Positions 6,459 to 14,760 of a stretch of 19,458 bases of DNA are shown here, piece after piece; within the stretch, counting starts at the first letter, position 1; the number at the start of each line of letters is the position of its first letter. Origin of the DNA: an uncultured Oxalobacteraceae bacterium (GTDB lineage: Bacteria > Pseudomonadota > Gammaproteobacteria > Burkholderiales > Burkholderiaceae). The notes beneath the pieces are model-generated. The model had not been told where the DNA came from, ran no database searches, and saw nothing but the letters and a program-made list of their open reading frames with translations. The DNA is taken from the NCBI GenBank assembly GCA_946478765.1, contig CAMLDH010000033.1, forward strand, positions 1 to 19,458, in the 5' to 3' direction. Position numbers and translations under genes: made by a program.

Positions 6459-8228
6459 ATGCAAATTACCCAGGCAATAGCCACCGAGCAGGCGCGGCAT
6501 ATTCACCACCACATGCTGCAGGTCTCGATTTCCAATTGTTTGCTTGCGTTTGGCGTTGCGACGATGTTTTGGAGAACCGAAACGGCAACCCTTCTTGTGG
6601 TCTGGGTGATGGCAACCGCCATGCATTCGGCCTGCGTCCTCGCCGTCTGGAGGGCCTTTCGGCATAGCACATTCGCGCCTGCTTCGGCGCGTCGTGTATT
6701 CCATCTGTCGATACTGACTGCCTCTCTTTCCTCCATCATTTGGGCCGTCGGCTTATTTTTTTTTCTTCCCACTGGCGGATTCACGCAACAACTCGCTTTT
6801 TTCCTCGGAACGGTGCTGGCAGGGACAATGTCCGTGTTCAGCTTCGGCTCTTATTACCCGTCATTCCTGGCTGCCTTTCTTCCATTTGCGATCGCCACGC
6901 TATATATCACAGGAACGAGGGAGGCAGCCACGCCCATGTTTTTTTTGGGAACGGCCACATTCATTCCGACGATGTTACTTTATGCTTGGCGTTTCACCCG
7001 AGTCTTGCTGGAGTCGCTGCAACTGCGCTTCGAGAATATTGATCTCGTCACCCAACTTACCGCGCAAAAGGAAGTTGCAGAGACGGCGGTGCTGGCCAAA
7101 TCTCGCTTCCTCGCTGCCGCCAGCCATGATCTGCGGCAGCCGACCCATGCACTCGGCCTGTTCATCGCCACCCTCCAATCGATGGCGCAACGTCCGGACA
7201 TCAAGGGAGCAGACGTAGGCCATATTGCAGGACGGCTACAAACCGTCCTCAGTGGCTTGGCGCACCTGCTAAACGGGCTGCTGGATGTTTCGCGCCTCGA
7301 CGCCGGCGCGGTCGAGGTACGGAAGCAGCCGGTCTCTTTGCAAAGCGAATTGACCAGTCTTTACAATGCATTTTCCGGTCCGGCCAACGCCAAGGGTCTG
7401 GATTTCAAAGTACGGTTGCCGGCTTCGTTGTCGGTCGACACCGATCCGATGCTGCTGCACCAGATCCTGTCGAACTTGGCAGCCAATGCCGTGCGCTACA
7501 CCGAGTGCGGCCGGATTCTGATCGCTTGCCGCCGGCGAATGGGCGAAGTCGAGATCCAGGTGTGGGATACCGGCATCGGCATTGCGCAGGATCAGCTCGA
7601 AAAGATTTTCGAGGAGTTCTACCAAGTGGGCAATATCGCCCGACATCAAGCGTTGGGATTGGGGTTGGGACTTGCGATTGTGCAGCGTTCCGCGCGCTTG
7701 CTGGGAACCCAACTTAAGGTCAACTCAACGCTCGGCAAAGGATCGGTGTTTTCATTCACGCTACCCCGCGTCGTTGTCACCGCAGCACTGCGGCAGGATG
7801 AGCCTGCACAACTTCCTTCCGGTCGTCGGCGCGGCGCCACCGTACTTGTCATCGATGATGATCCCGAAGTGCTCGAAGCCGTGCAGATATTGCTGTCGAA
7901 TTGGGGGCATGTCGTTCTTGCCGCCGACACGCTGGAGGCAGCGGTAGAGGCGGTCGGTGGCAGGATACAGAAAATCGATTTGATTTTGTCCGATTACCGA
8001 TTAGCCGACAACGTGACGGGCGCCGATGCCATCCGCGCCGTGCTCGCGTGCATCGGGCGATCAATCCCTGCTGCCATTATCACCGGCGATACTTCAGCAG
8101 AACGGATACGCGAGGCAAGCGCCAGCGGTTTCAGGCTGCTGCACAAACCGCTCGATCCGCAGGCATTGAATGAACTGCTGAAAGAGTACGACGCTTGTAG
8201 CCCCCCCAGTCAACAGGCATTCGGTTAA
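6459..8228 (+). CDS. Membrane-bound hybrid sensor histidine kinase
   Basis: The 589-residue kinase has an integral-membrane N-terminus with about six helices (roughly residues 21-37, 43-63, 86-104, 110-130, 133-151 and 159-178) and no large extracytoplasmic loop. The signal may therefore be sensed in the membrane. A short coiled linker leads to the H-box AAASHDLRQPTHALG with phospho-acceptor H223. The ATPase domain has the N-box LAANAVRYT (N343), WDTGIG (D370) and the glycine loop GLGLGL (400-405). The C-terminal receiver has acidic residues at 466-468, D512 in LILSDYRL, and K563. The ASHDLRQP H-box is typical of hybrid kinases that pair with NarL-type regulators, as the divergent neighbour suggests. 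A TTG at 6408 is in frame, but ATG 6459 has the better ribosome-binding site. Confidence 0.94.
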   Translation: MQITQAIATEQARHIHHHMLQVSISNCLLAFGVATMFWRTETATLLVVWVMATAMHSACVLAVWRAFRHSTFAPASARRVFHLSILTASLSSIIWAVGLFFFLPTGGFTQQLAFFLGTVLAGTMSVFSFGSYYPSFLAAFLPFAIATLYITGTREAATPMFFLGTATFIPTMLLYAWRFTRVLLESLQLRFENIDLVTQLTAQKEVAETAVLAKSRFLAAASHDLRQPTHALGLFIATLQSMAQRPDIKGADVGHIAGRLQTVLSGLAHLLNGLLDVSRLDAGAVEVRKQPVSLQSELTSLYNAFSGPANAKGLDFKVRLPASLSVDTDPMLLHQILSNLAANAVRYTECGRILIACRRRMGEVEIQVWDTGIGIAQDQLEKIFEEFYQVGNIARHQALGLGLGLAIVQRSARLLGTQLKVNSTLGKGSVFSFTLPRVVVTAALRQDEPAQLPSGRRRGATVLVIDDDPEVLEAVQILLSNWGHVVLAADTLEAAVEAVGGRIQKIDLILSDYRLADNVTGADAIRAVLACIGRSIPAAIITGDTSAERIREASASGFRLLHKPLDPQALNELLKEYDACSPPSQQAFG

Positions 8229-8529
8229 CGAAAAATCTTCGTGCCGGCTATAAATTGAGGCGCGGGCGCGAGAAGCGGCACTCTTCCTGAACGCCGCGAG
8301 ACAAATCGGGACGTTATTCCGTGCACGTTCCTATGCGAGTCCGTCATCGGACGGCGGCTTTAATACCAATTCCGACCACGCTGAAATCGCTTCGCCAGCC
8401 GTCGCGCCGGCCGCGCTGTGATAACAACCCACGGCGGCGCACCAAATGCGGTGACGGTCACATGCCCGATAGACTTGTTCCGTGCACATGGGACGGCAAT
8501 TGAGGCGGGTGCATTTTGGCAAGTCCATC
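8229..8529. other. Gap between kinase and GH19 genes
   Basis: No gene is supported here. A 5-bp hairpin (CCGTC/GACGG) at 8341-8354 lies about 110 bases after the kinase stop and is followed by CTTTAAT, so it could be a weak terminator. Two copies of a TTCCGTGCAC-containing motif sit at 8310-8328 and 8472-8490; a related copy lies at 9402-9420, on the other side of the GH19 gene. Confidence 0.35.
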
Positions 8530-9183
8530 TTATGCCATCGCGCCAAGCGCGGTCTTGGCTTCGTCCCAATAGGCGATCCGTTGGTCGAGTCCGGTAGTGC
8601 CGCCGTTGATGATTCTGGTGATTTGCGCAAAATCGTCCGTGTCATTCCTTCCAGATTGATGGTCGGCTAGCGCATTGAGGCCGCGCGAATTCCAGAACCA
8701 TGCCGCCGACAGCGTCGCGGCGGCCGGCTGACTCAAGCCGTCGGGAGTCCGGGTGAAATCGACGCCGAGCGCGTCCGAACATGCCGCGTAATTGCTGCGG
8801 CCGGTCAGTTGAATCAAGCCGCGGCCACGATAACGCCAACCGTCGCCGCTCGCCGCGTCGCCGTTGCCCAATCGTCCTGCGTAGATCTGGTTCGCGAGTT
8901 TTTCCGGATTGGCTGCATATTGCCGGGCGATCGCATCCGTTGGAAAGCGGCTCGGCCACACTTCCCGCAACCGCTCTGCGGAGTAGTTCAGGTTTTCCAC
9001 CAGATGCTGGAATTCATTGGATTCATGCAGTATCTGCGCCAGGAAGGCGGCTTGGCGCTGCGGCGTGTTAATCGACCACTCGTCCATCGCCGCATTCAGT
9101 GGCCCTATCCATACGTCTACCTTGGCCTTGGCCGCAGGTTGTGAAAGAAGCGCAGTCAGTTGCTCGCGGGACAGGATCGGCAT
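8530..9183 (-). CDS. Glycoside hydrolase family 19 (lysozyme/chitinase-like, endolysin type)
   Basis: The 217-residue product is a compact GH19 domain, as in phage endolysins and some secreted effectors, acting on peptidoglycan or chitin. Motifs in order are AAFLAQILHESNEF (47-58, likely catalytic E54), VENLNYS (62-68, E64 as the possible second acid), YAGRLGNGDAASGDGWRYRG, then RGLIQLTGRSNY (101-132), AAWFWNSRGLNALAD (160-174) and INGGTTGLDQR (192-202). There is no signal peptide and no binding domain. The ATG at 9183 is chosen because AAGGG precedes it; an in-frame ATG at 9204 has no ribosome-binding site. It is a monocistronic minus-strand gene between two plus-strand genes. It is the second signal-less wall hydrolase in 5 kb. 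Confidence 0.93.
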   Translation of the reverse strand: MPILSREQLTALLSQPAAKAKVDVWIGPLNAAMDEWSINTPQRQAAFLAQILHESNEFQHLVENLNYSAERLREVWPSRFPTDAIARQYAANPEKLANQIYAGRLGNGDAASGDGWRYRGRGLIQLTGRSNYAACSDALGVDFTRTPDGLSQPAAATLSAAWFWNSRGLNALADHQSGRNDTDDFAQITRIINGGTTGLDQRIAYWDEAKTALGAMA

Positions 9184-9570
9184 GATTCTTATAGCCCTTC
9201 TCATTATTCATTCGGGTAGGACGCATTGTGCGTCATCGATGACGCCTGGCAGTGCCCGGCATCCTGGGGCATCCGCACCGGGAGCCATTCCGGCTCACGG
9301 CAAACAACGCCGCCGCAATCGTACCAGTCGCCCCCCCAGGATAGGAATCCTGTCAACTATTACAGTATTGCAACATTCTTGCGCATGCAGCAGTATTTGC
9401 CGACGTTATTCCGTACATGTGCCTTAACGGATATCGGCGGTGTACTCGCTACACACGCACAACAACATCGCATGGTTAAAACCGGCGGGTTTGTGCTTTA
9501 CCAGGGGAGGGAGGTGAATGTACAAGATTCTCGACTTTCACGCCTGATCACTCACCTGCTCACACTATCC
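9184..9570. other. Leader region of the FAD oxidase
   Basis: No separate protein gene is supported. The oxidase frame stays open back to 9226, but the translation before residue 1 (rich in S, Q and P) has no family features. A third copy of the TTATTCCGT motif lies at 9402-9420. A strong purine-rich ribosome-binding sequence at 9503-9515 precedes a GTG at 9514 (oxidase frame) and an ATG at 9518 (short uORF). Confidence 0.4.
9518..9547 (+). CDS. Nine-residue upstream ORF (possible leader peptide)
   Basis: ATG at 9518 sits about seven bases after GGGGAGG and encodes MYKILDFHA before a TGA. AGGTGA at 9512-9517, next to this start, is complementary to TCACCT at 9552-9557, just before the oxidase ATG at 9571. 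The element could tune oxidase translation. The simpler alternative is that the purine run serves the in-frame GTG at 9514 as the true oxidase start. Confidence 0.25.
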   Translation: MYKILDFHA

Positions 9571-11256
9571 ATGAAAAATTATAAAGAAGATTGGTCGGCC
9601 GATTCCCGCATCAACGTCGTGCATGCGGCAAGCCATGTCGGACCGGAATCGTTCCAGGAACTGCGCGAGCTGATCCGCAAGGCATCGAAGAACGGGCAGC
9701 ATGTGAAGGCGCATGGCGCTGGCCACTCCTACTCCGACATCACGCACACCAGCAAGAACGACGGCATCTTGATCGACATGCGCAATCTCAACCAGGTACT
9801 GACGCTGAACAAGGCGGTGCTCAAGTCCGACGCCGAACTGGGTGCCATCCTGCATTTCGACGCCGATGACGATGGCAGTCGGCGCAAAAAAGCCAAGGCA
9901 TCCGATTATCTCGTATCGGTCGAAGCGGGCATCAACGTGCTGGAGTTGAACCAGGCACTGCAACGAAGCAAGCTGGCGGCGCAGAATCTCGGTTCGTATA
10001 ACAAGCAGGCGTTCGTCGGCGCCATGTCGACCAGCACCCACGGCTCGGGGATCGGGCTGGGGCCGATGCACGACATGGTGCGCTCGATCACGCTGGTGGC
10101 GACCGACGGCGACTGTTATCGCATCGAGCCGAAGAACGGCATCACCGATCCGGAAAAATTCAACGACGGCGATATCAAGCTGGTGCAGGATGACGACTGG
10201 TTTTATTCCGTGGTGGTGTCGATGGGCGCCATGGGCGTCATCTACTCGGTGATACTGCAGGCCCAGGATGCCTATTGGCTCGAACAGAACCGCATCCTGT
10301 TTCAACGCTGGCAGGATGCGAAGGATGACATCGTGTCGAAGGATCTTCTCAAGCGCATTCGGCATGTCGAGGTCTATGTCAATCCCAATGCAGTGGACGG
10401 CAAGCATCATTGTGTCGTGAACAAGCGCCGGATCGTGGAAGACCCAGGCCGCCCCTATGACCCCAAGAAGGATGGCACGCGTCCGGTGAAATTCAGCGCC
10501 GGGGTAGTCGCGGCCATCGAAGAATCCCAGAACAAGGGCAGCGACGTCTTCAAGGCGATCGGCGATTTTCTGACGGACCCGATCAAGAGCACGATCAAGG
10601 GGATCGAAAACCTGTTCCATTTCGGGCAGCCCGGCAAGGACAACGACGCGGAGAATACGTCGGAAGACGGCAAGTCCGTTCTCGCCGGGGTCGCGAACTG
10701 CACGCCGCTCTGGATTCGATTGATGAATTGCGCGCTCAAAAGCAGCGTCACCGACACCTATCGGAACGTGAGCCACGAAGTGCTGTATTTGGGCGTGAAC
10801 GGCCCGGACGGCTTTGGCATCGAAGCCGGATTCGAGTACACGACGATGGAAAAAGTCGATGAACACCTGTCGCTGATATTCCAGTTTTTCAAGGAGAAAA
10901 ATGCGCATGGACATGCAGCGACCACGCCGATGGGCATCCGCTTTGTCAAAGGCACCAAGGCTTATCTTTCGCCGCAATACGGGCGCGACACGGTGATGTT
11001 CGAAATCGGCATGCTGGCCGGGACCAATCAAGGGCAGGACATGCTCGAAGACCTCCAGAAGATACTGCAAAAGGCAGGCGGACGCCTGCACTGGGGACTG
11101 CATCTCAAGGGGCTCGATGTCGCGCCGGATCAATTGCGCCGGCAATACCCGATGTATGACCGATGGGTGAAGGTATATCGCGCGCTCAACAGCAAAGGCA
11201 TCTTCAATAACAGCTTTACCGAGCGCATGGAACTCTCCGTGCATCCACGCGCGTAG
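9571..11256 (+). CDS. FAD-dependent oxidase of the VAO / aldonolactone-alditol oxidase family
   Basis: The 561-residue flavoenzyme resembles L-gulono-/D-arabinono-lactone oxidases and alditol oxidases, which oxidise sugar lactones or polyols with O2. The FAD domain shows ESFQELRELIRKASKNGQHV, then KAHGAGHSYSD (46-56). H52 is placed where related enzymes attach FAD covalently. LVSVEAGINVLELNQAL and GSYNKQAFVGAMSTSTHGSG follow. The end (HWGLHLKGL, then LRRQYPMYDRW and GIFNNSFTERM) matches the family C-terminus. A charged insert at about 310-375 makes it longer than typical ALO proteins. ATG 9571 starts at the family position but lacks a clear ribosome-binding site; GTG 9514 would add 19 residues. 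The substrate cannot be told. Confidence 0.9.
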   Translation: MKNYKEDWSADSRINVVHAASHVGPESFQELRELIRKASKNGQHVKAHGAGHSYSDITHTSKNDGILIDMRNLNQVLTLNKAVLKSDAELGAILHFDADDDGSRRKKAKASDYLVSVEAGINVLELNQALQRSKLAAQNLGSYNKQAFVGAMSTSTHGSGIGLGPMHDMVRSITLVATDGDCYRIEPKNGITDPEKFNDGDIKLVQDDDWFYSVVVSMGAMGVIYSVILQAQDAYWLEQNRILFQRWQDAKDDIVSKDLLKRIRHVEVYVNPNAVDGKHHCVVNKRRIVEDPGRPYDPKKDGTRPVKFSAGVVAAIEESQNKGSDVFKAIGDFLTDPIKSTIKGIENLFHFGQPGKDNDAENTSEDGKSVLAGVANCTPLWIRLMNCALKSSVTDTYRNVSHEVLYLGVNGPDGFGIEAGFEYTTMEKVDEHLSLIFQFFKEKNAHGHAATTPMGIRFVKGTKAYLSPQYGRDTVMFEIGMLAGTNQGQDMLEDLQKILQKAGGRLHWGLHLKGLDVAPDQLRRQYPMYDRWVKVYRALNSKGIFNNSFTERMELSVHPRA

Positions 11257-11318
11257 TTCGTACGTCAGCGACCGCCCACAATGCCTGCGCGACCACCGGC
11301 CCCGCTTCGGATTCTCTC

Positions 11319-11594
11319 GTGGAACATCTTCATGAACTCGATGTCCGTCATTCGCCGGCATTTGTGCTTACCTGGAATGACACGAAAGACGCAAACGATC
11401 TCGCCCGCTGGGACAGCAAGAGCAAGAAGGAAATGGACTATATTTTCATGCGCGATAAAAAGGAGGCGATTGCGTCATTTGCACAGAACGTGCGTGTATT
11501 TCGACACGCCGGCTGGAGTAAGCTTCACCCGAACCATGCCGACCTCGCCTACCGCTATGCGGTTGAATGCGTCATTACCTTTCAAAGCGCATAA
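11319..11594 (+). pseudogene. 3' remnant of an endonuclease/exonuclease/phosphatase-fold enzyme (sphingomyelinase-like)
   Basis: An open frame that begins inside the oxidase stop region encodes the C-terminal part of a DNase I-like domain. It reads FVLTWNDTKDANDLARWD, then KKEMDYIFMRD, and finally HADLAYRYAVECVITF. In sphingomyelinase/EEP enzymes the pattern is TWD...N.LA...DYI, ending in LSDHYAVE. Here the SDH catalytic triplet is replaced by AYR, so even this part would be inactive. The first two thirds of the domain, with the metal-binding Asn/Glu and the first His, are missing. The GTG at 11319 is only nominal. The oxidase and this enzyme may once have been neighbours before a deletion. 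Confidence 0.55.
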
Positions 11595-11603
11595 CGTCGT
11601 GCA

Positions 11604-11891
11604 ATGCCGGCCTGCACGTCCTTGCGCGGCTCGAATGCGGTGCGCGACGAAAATACCAACAACACGTCCTTCGGCTTTTCCGTCAGCGCGACTTACACCG
11701 TGCCGACGTTCCAGGCCAGCGCCACCACCAATCTCAATCTGACCAACTCCCGCACCAGCGCCCGCGAATCGACGCACAAGCACATGCGGCAACAGTCGGA
11801 AAAGCGCATCCGCAAATACCAACTTTATGTTGAAGAAAATTACTGGCATGATAAGAGCAGGAGGAACGAACCGTGGCAGCACGTATCCTGA
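11604..11891 (+). pseudogene. Fragment of an unidentified protein
   Basis: The frame has GC-rich, clearly coding-like codons from about 11616 to 11822. It includes SFGFSVSATYTVPTFQASAT and ESTHKHMRQQSEKRIRKYQ. After that the translation loses character and runs into the next gene's ribosome-binding site and start. The beta-rich then charged-helical pattern recalls internal parts of large secreted or toxin-like proteins, but I cannot name a family. It is too short to be a full gene and probably is a leftover of a deletion between the oxidase and the response regulator. Confidence 0.4.
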
Positions 11892-12271
11892 TTATCGACG
11901 ATGTCGCCGCCAACAGGCAGCTGATGGCCTTCCTGCTCAATGGCTACGGCTACACGCCGTTGCAAGCCGTTAATGGCGAGCAAGGGATTGAAGTTGCACA
12001 ACGTGAATTACCTGACCTTATCTTGTGCGATCTTCGCATGCCGACGCTGGACGGTTACGGCGTGTTGCGCCAGCTCAAAAGCGATCCGGTATTGCGCCTG
12101 ATCCCTGTGATTGTAGCCACGGCGGGCAGCATGGAGGACGACTGCGAAGCGCTGCTTGCGGCAGGCTTTGACGGCTATCTCGAAAAATCTTTCGAACCAG
12201 AACGTTTCATCAGGCAGGTCGAAGCATTCCTGCGGGCCGATTTGCGGGCACCCCAAAAAGACGATGGTTAA
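11873..12271 (+). CDS. Single-domain response regulator (CheY/DivK-like)
   Basis: The 132-residue product is a receiver domain with no output domain. D9 and D10 form the acidic pocket, D53 in LILCDLRMP is the phospho-acceptor, T83 and K105 complete the active site, and EKSFEPERF follows as in most receivers. It would act through protein contacts, for example with a kinase or with the PAS-GGDEF-EAL protein encoded next. The start is GTG at 11873 with a perfect AGGAGG nine bases upstream. The upstream sequence is gene debris, so the gene probably has its own promoter within it or beyond. Confidence 0.93.
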   Translation: MAARILIIDDVAANRQLMAFLLNGYGYTPLQAVNGEQGIEVAQRELPDLILCDLRMPTLDGYGVLRQLKSDPVLRLIPVIVATAGSMEDDCEALLAAGFDGYLEKSFEPERFIRQVEAFLRADLRAPQKDDG

Positions 12272-12321
12272 CGGGTATCTGCCACGCGGCCAGAGGCACG
12301 ATGCGGTTTCCCTACATACTT

Positions 12322-12350
12322 TTGTGTTTCTCGCCGGCAATTGGTATAGA
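12322..12350 (+). promoter_or_regulatory. Possible sigma-70 promoter for the small ORF / EAL unit
   Basis: TTGTGT at 12322-12327 and TATAGA at 12345-12350 are 17 bases apart, 33 bases before the small ORF start. The match is moderate. A promoter is expected here because the regulator gene ends at 12271. Confidence 0.35.
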
Positions 12351-12382
12351 ATCAAATTTGTGCCCAATTTCGGGGGATCACG

Positions 12383-12502
12383 ATGGACAGTTGGACGTCA
12401 CCTCCGCTCGTATTTCCGCCTCTGTTGGTCCGCCGGAAAGGCGCCTTTTCGGCCTTGCTGATGGATGTGGCGCATGACAGTCAGGGTCCCGACGATGTCT
12501 GA
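12383..12502 (+). CDS. 39-residue small ORF overlapping the EAL-protein start
   Basis: ATG at 12383 follows GGGGGA at ideal spacing. The product starts MDSWTSPPLVFPPLLVRRKG and ends AHDSQGPDDV. Its TGA at 12500-12502 overlaps the start region of the PAS-GGDEF-EAL gene: ATG 12495 lies inside its end and ATG 12504 one base after it. That gene has no good ribosome-binding site of its own, so translational coupling is likely. No family is recognised. Confidence 0.45.
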   Translation: MDSWTSPPLVFPPLLVRRKGAFSALLMDVAHDSQGPDDV

Positions 12503-14666
12503 GATGCCGATCAACCGCTGTCTCGAACTATGCCACCAGGCACAGGGCTTGGAAGGGGAGGCGCTGGCGCAAACGCTGTTGCGGCTGCAGGCGGCACTGG
12601 AGGCATTGCGTGCCGAGCAGCAGCCGGCCACGGTCAAGTTGGAACCGTTGCCCGATTCGCCTGCCGCAGCGCACCACGCGCCGATCATCACGCTCGACCT
12701 CGCCGGTTATCTGACCGGATGGACGGCCGCGGCAGAGCAATTGTTCGGCTACACCGCTGCCGAAGCGATCGGCCGGCATGTGCTCTTTCTGTATGCGGAT
12801 GATGACGAAGAAGTAGCCGAATTATTCCTCGAACGCGATAGCATGATCATGGAAGTGCGGCGCCGCAAGAAGTCCGGCGAGATATTCTGGGCCGGTCTTT
12901 CGCTGTCGATGGTCAACGACGATGCCGGCGACGCAGTCGGTCTCGCAGTGCATCTGTCTGAAATTACCGAACGCCTGTCCGGCGAAGAAAAGCTGCGGCT
13001 GCATGCGCGCATCATCGAAGACAGCGATCAGGGTATCCTGATCACCGATGCCAAGGAGCGCATCGTGTCGATCAACAATGCGTTTACGCGCATCACTGGG
13101 TATACGCCGGCCGAGGTCATCGGCCGGACGCCCGACCTGCTGCGCTCCGGCGTGCATGACGCGGATTTTCGGGCGCAGGTGCGCAGCGCAATGCGCGGCG
13201 CCGGCCCGTGGCAAGGCGAGATCGTCGGCCGCCGCAAGAACGGCGAACTCTTTCCGCAATCGGTCACGATCAGCGTGGCGCGCAATGACAATGGCGACAT
13301 CAGCCACGCGTTCTCCATCTTTTCCGACATCAGCGTCTATAGGGAAGCCGAAGCGCGTCTGCAGCGCCTGGCCAACTACGACAGCCTGACCGGACTGCCG
13401 AACCGTGCGCTGCTCAATCAACTGGTCGGGCAGGCGCTTACCGAAGCGCGGCGCAACAACGATCACGGCGCGTTGATGGTGATCGATCTCAACCGCTTCA
13501 ACGCGATCAGCGACACGCTCGGCCATGAAATCGGCAATGAGCTGCTATGCCAGATCGGGCGCCGCTTCCGCCAGGTGCTGCGCGACGAAGACGTGCTGGC
13601 GCGCATCGACGGCGACAAATTCGCGGTCGCCCTGCTGCACGTCGAAAAGCGCGAACACGCCGGCATCGTCGCGCAAAAATTACTGGACATGCTGCAAGCG
13701 CCGATCATGGTCGAATCGCACGTCTTGCACATCGGCGTCAACATCGGCATCGCGGTCTATCCCGAGGACGGCCTCGATACCGCATCGTTGATCCGCTATG
13801 CCGATGTCGCGATGACCAGGGTGCGGCAAAGCGGCGAAACCGGTTTCCTCTTTTTTAGTCAGGATATGAACCAGCGCGCCAAGGAACACCTGCGCATCGA
13901 AAGCGAATTGCGGCACGCGCTGGCCGCCGGCCAGCTGCAACTGCACTACCAGCCCAAGGTGAGCCTGTGCAGCGGGCGCATCGTCGGCGCGGAAGCGTTG
14001 ATTCGCTGGCAGCATCCCGAGCACGGCATGGTGCCGCCGGGGAAATTCATTCCCGTGGCCGAAGAAACCGCGCTCATCCTCGATCTGGGCACGTGGATAC
14101 TGGAAGATGCCTGCCGCCAGATTCGGCGCTGGCAGGACCTGTCAGTGGCGATGCCGCCGATCGCGGTCAATCTCTCGGCACGGCAATTCGACCCCGCGCT
14201 GCCGGAGCGCATTCGGTCGGTGATGGCGCGTTACGGCGTCAATCCGGAAAACATCAAGCTGGAAATCACCGAAAGCCTGCTGGTGCGAGGCCAGGAAGTC
14301 GTCATATCGATCATGAACGAACTGGTCGCGATGGGATTGACGCTGGCGCTGGACGATTTCGGCACCGGCTATTCGAGTCTCGCCTATCTGAAGAAATTTC
14401 CGATCACGACGCTCAAGATCGACCGCTCCTTCGTGATTGGCTTGCCGCATGAAGAAAACGATTGCGCGATTGCGCAGGCGATCGTCACAATGGCGCAGCA
14501 ACTGCGGCAGGAGATCGTCGCCGAGGGGGTGGAGACGCAGGAGCAAATGGTCTTCCTGCGCGATCTCGGCTGCGATCAGTTGCAGGGCTATTTGTTCAGC
14601 CCGGCGGTGAGCGCCGCGGAGTTTGAACGGATGGTGCGGGACGGGCAGCGGCTGGCGCTGGGGTAG
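12495..14666 (+). CDS. PAS-PAS-GGDEF-EAL protein, probable c-di-GMP phosphodiesterase
   Basis: From ATG 12495 the product has 723 residues. Two PAS domains (about 60-160 and 170-285) precede a GGDEF domain (about 295-450) and an EAL domain (about 465-720). The GGDEF motif reads DGDKF (LARIDGDKFAVAL), so the key Glu is Lys and cyclase activity is unlikely. The EAL domain looks active: EALIRW, the Asn in VNLSARQ, KLEITES, DDFGTGYSS, LKIDRSF, the Glu in AEGVE and LQGYLFS are all present. It should hydrolyse c-di-GMP under control of PAS ligands or redox state. In-frame ATGs at 12465 and 12474 lack ribosome-binding sites. ATG 12495 or 12504, both coupled to the upstream small ORF, are more likely. 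Confidence 0.95.
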   Translation: MSEMPINRCLELCHQAQGLEGEALAQTLLRLQAALEALRAEQQPATVKLEPLPDSPAAAHHAPIITLDLAGYLTGWTAAAEQLFGYTAAEAIGRHVLFLYADDDEEVAELFLERDSMIMEVRRRKKSGEIFWAGLSLSMVNDDAGDAVGLAVHLSEITERLSGEEKLRLHARIIEDSDQGILITDAKERIVSINNAFTRITGYTPAEVIGRTPDLLRSGVHDADFRAQVRSAMRGAGPWQGEIVGRRKNGELFPQSVTISVARNDNGDISHAFSIFSDISVYREAEARLQRLANYDSLTGLPNRALLNQLVGQALTEARRNNDHGALMVIDLNRFNAISDTLGHEIGNELLCQIGRRFRQVLRDEDVLARIDGDKFAVALLHVEKREHAGIVAQKLLDMLQAPIMVESHVLHIGVNIGIAVYPEDGLDTASLIRYADVAMTRVRQSGETGFLFFSQDMNQRAKEHLRIESELRHALAAGQLQLHYQPKVSLCSGRIVGAEALIRWQHPEHGMVPPGKFIPVAEETALILDLGTWILEDACRQIRRWQDLSVAMPPIAVNLSARQFDPALPERIRSVMARYGVNPENIKLEITESLLVRGQEVVISIMNELVAMGLTLALDDFGTGYSSLAYLKKFPITTLKIDRSFVIGLPHEENDCAIAQAIVTMAQQLRQEIVAEGVETQEQMVFLRDLGCDQLQGYLFSPAVSAAEFERMVRDGQRLALG

Positions 14667-14679
14667 GCGCGCGCGGCGT

Positions 14680-14697
14680 GCCGGTGGTCATACCGGC
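14680..14697 (+). terminator. Hairpin after the EAL gene
   Basis: GCCGGT and ACCGGC flank six bases, 14 bases after the stop codon. The stem is GC-rich, but the T-run is missing (TTTAATT appears only 12 bases later), so termination is plausible but weak. Confidence 0.35.
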
Positions 14698-14760
14698 CAA
14701 GGCAGCGGTTTAATTCCATGCGCACGTAAGCAACTACTTTCCTTTTTACCGCATTGGTAA

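Noticed and set aside
9565..11361. Long minus-strand open frame of about 598 codons
   Set aside because: It is antisense to the FAD oxidase, whose plus-strand translation shows family motifs throughout. The antisense product is rich in H, R and D with no domain.
12822..13526. Minus-strand open frame opposite the PAS/GGDEF region
   Set aside because: Shadow of a GC-rich gene; no ribosome-binding site or motif.
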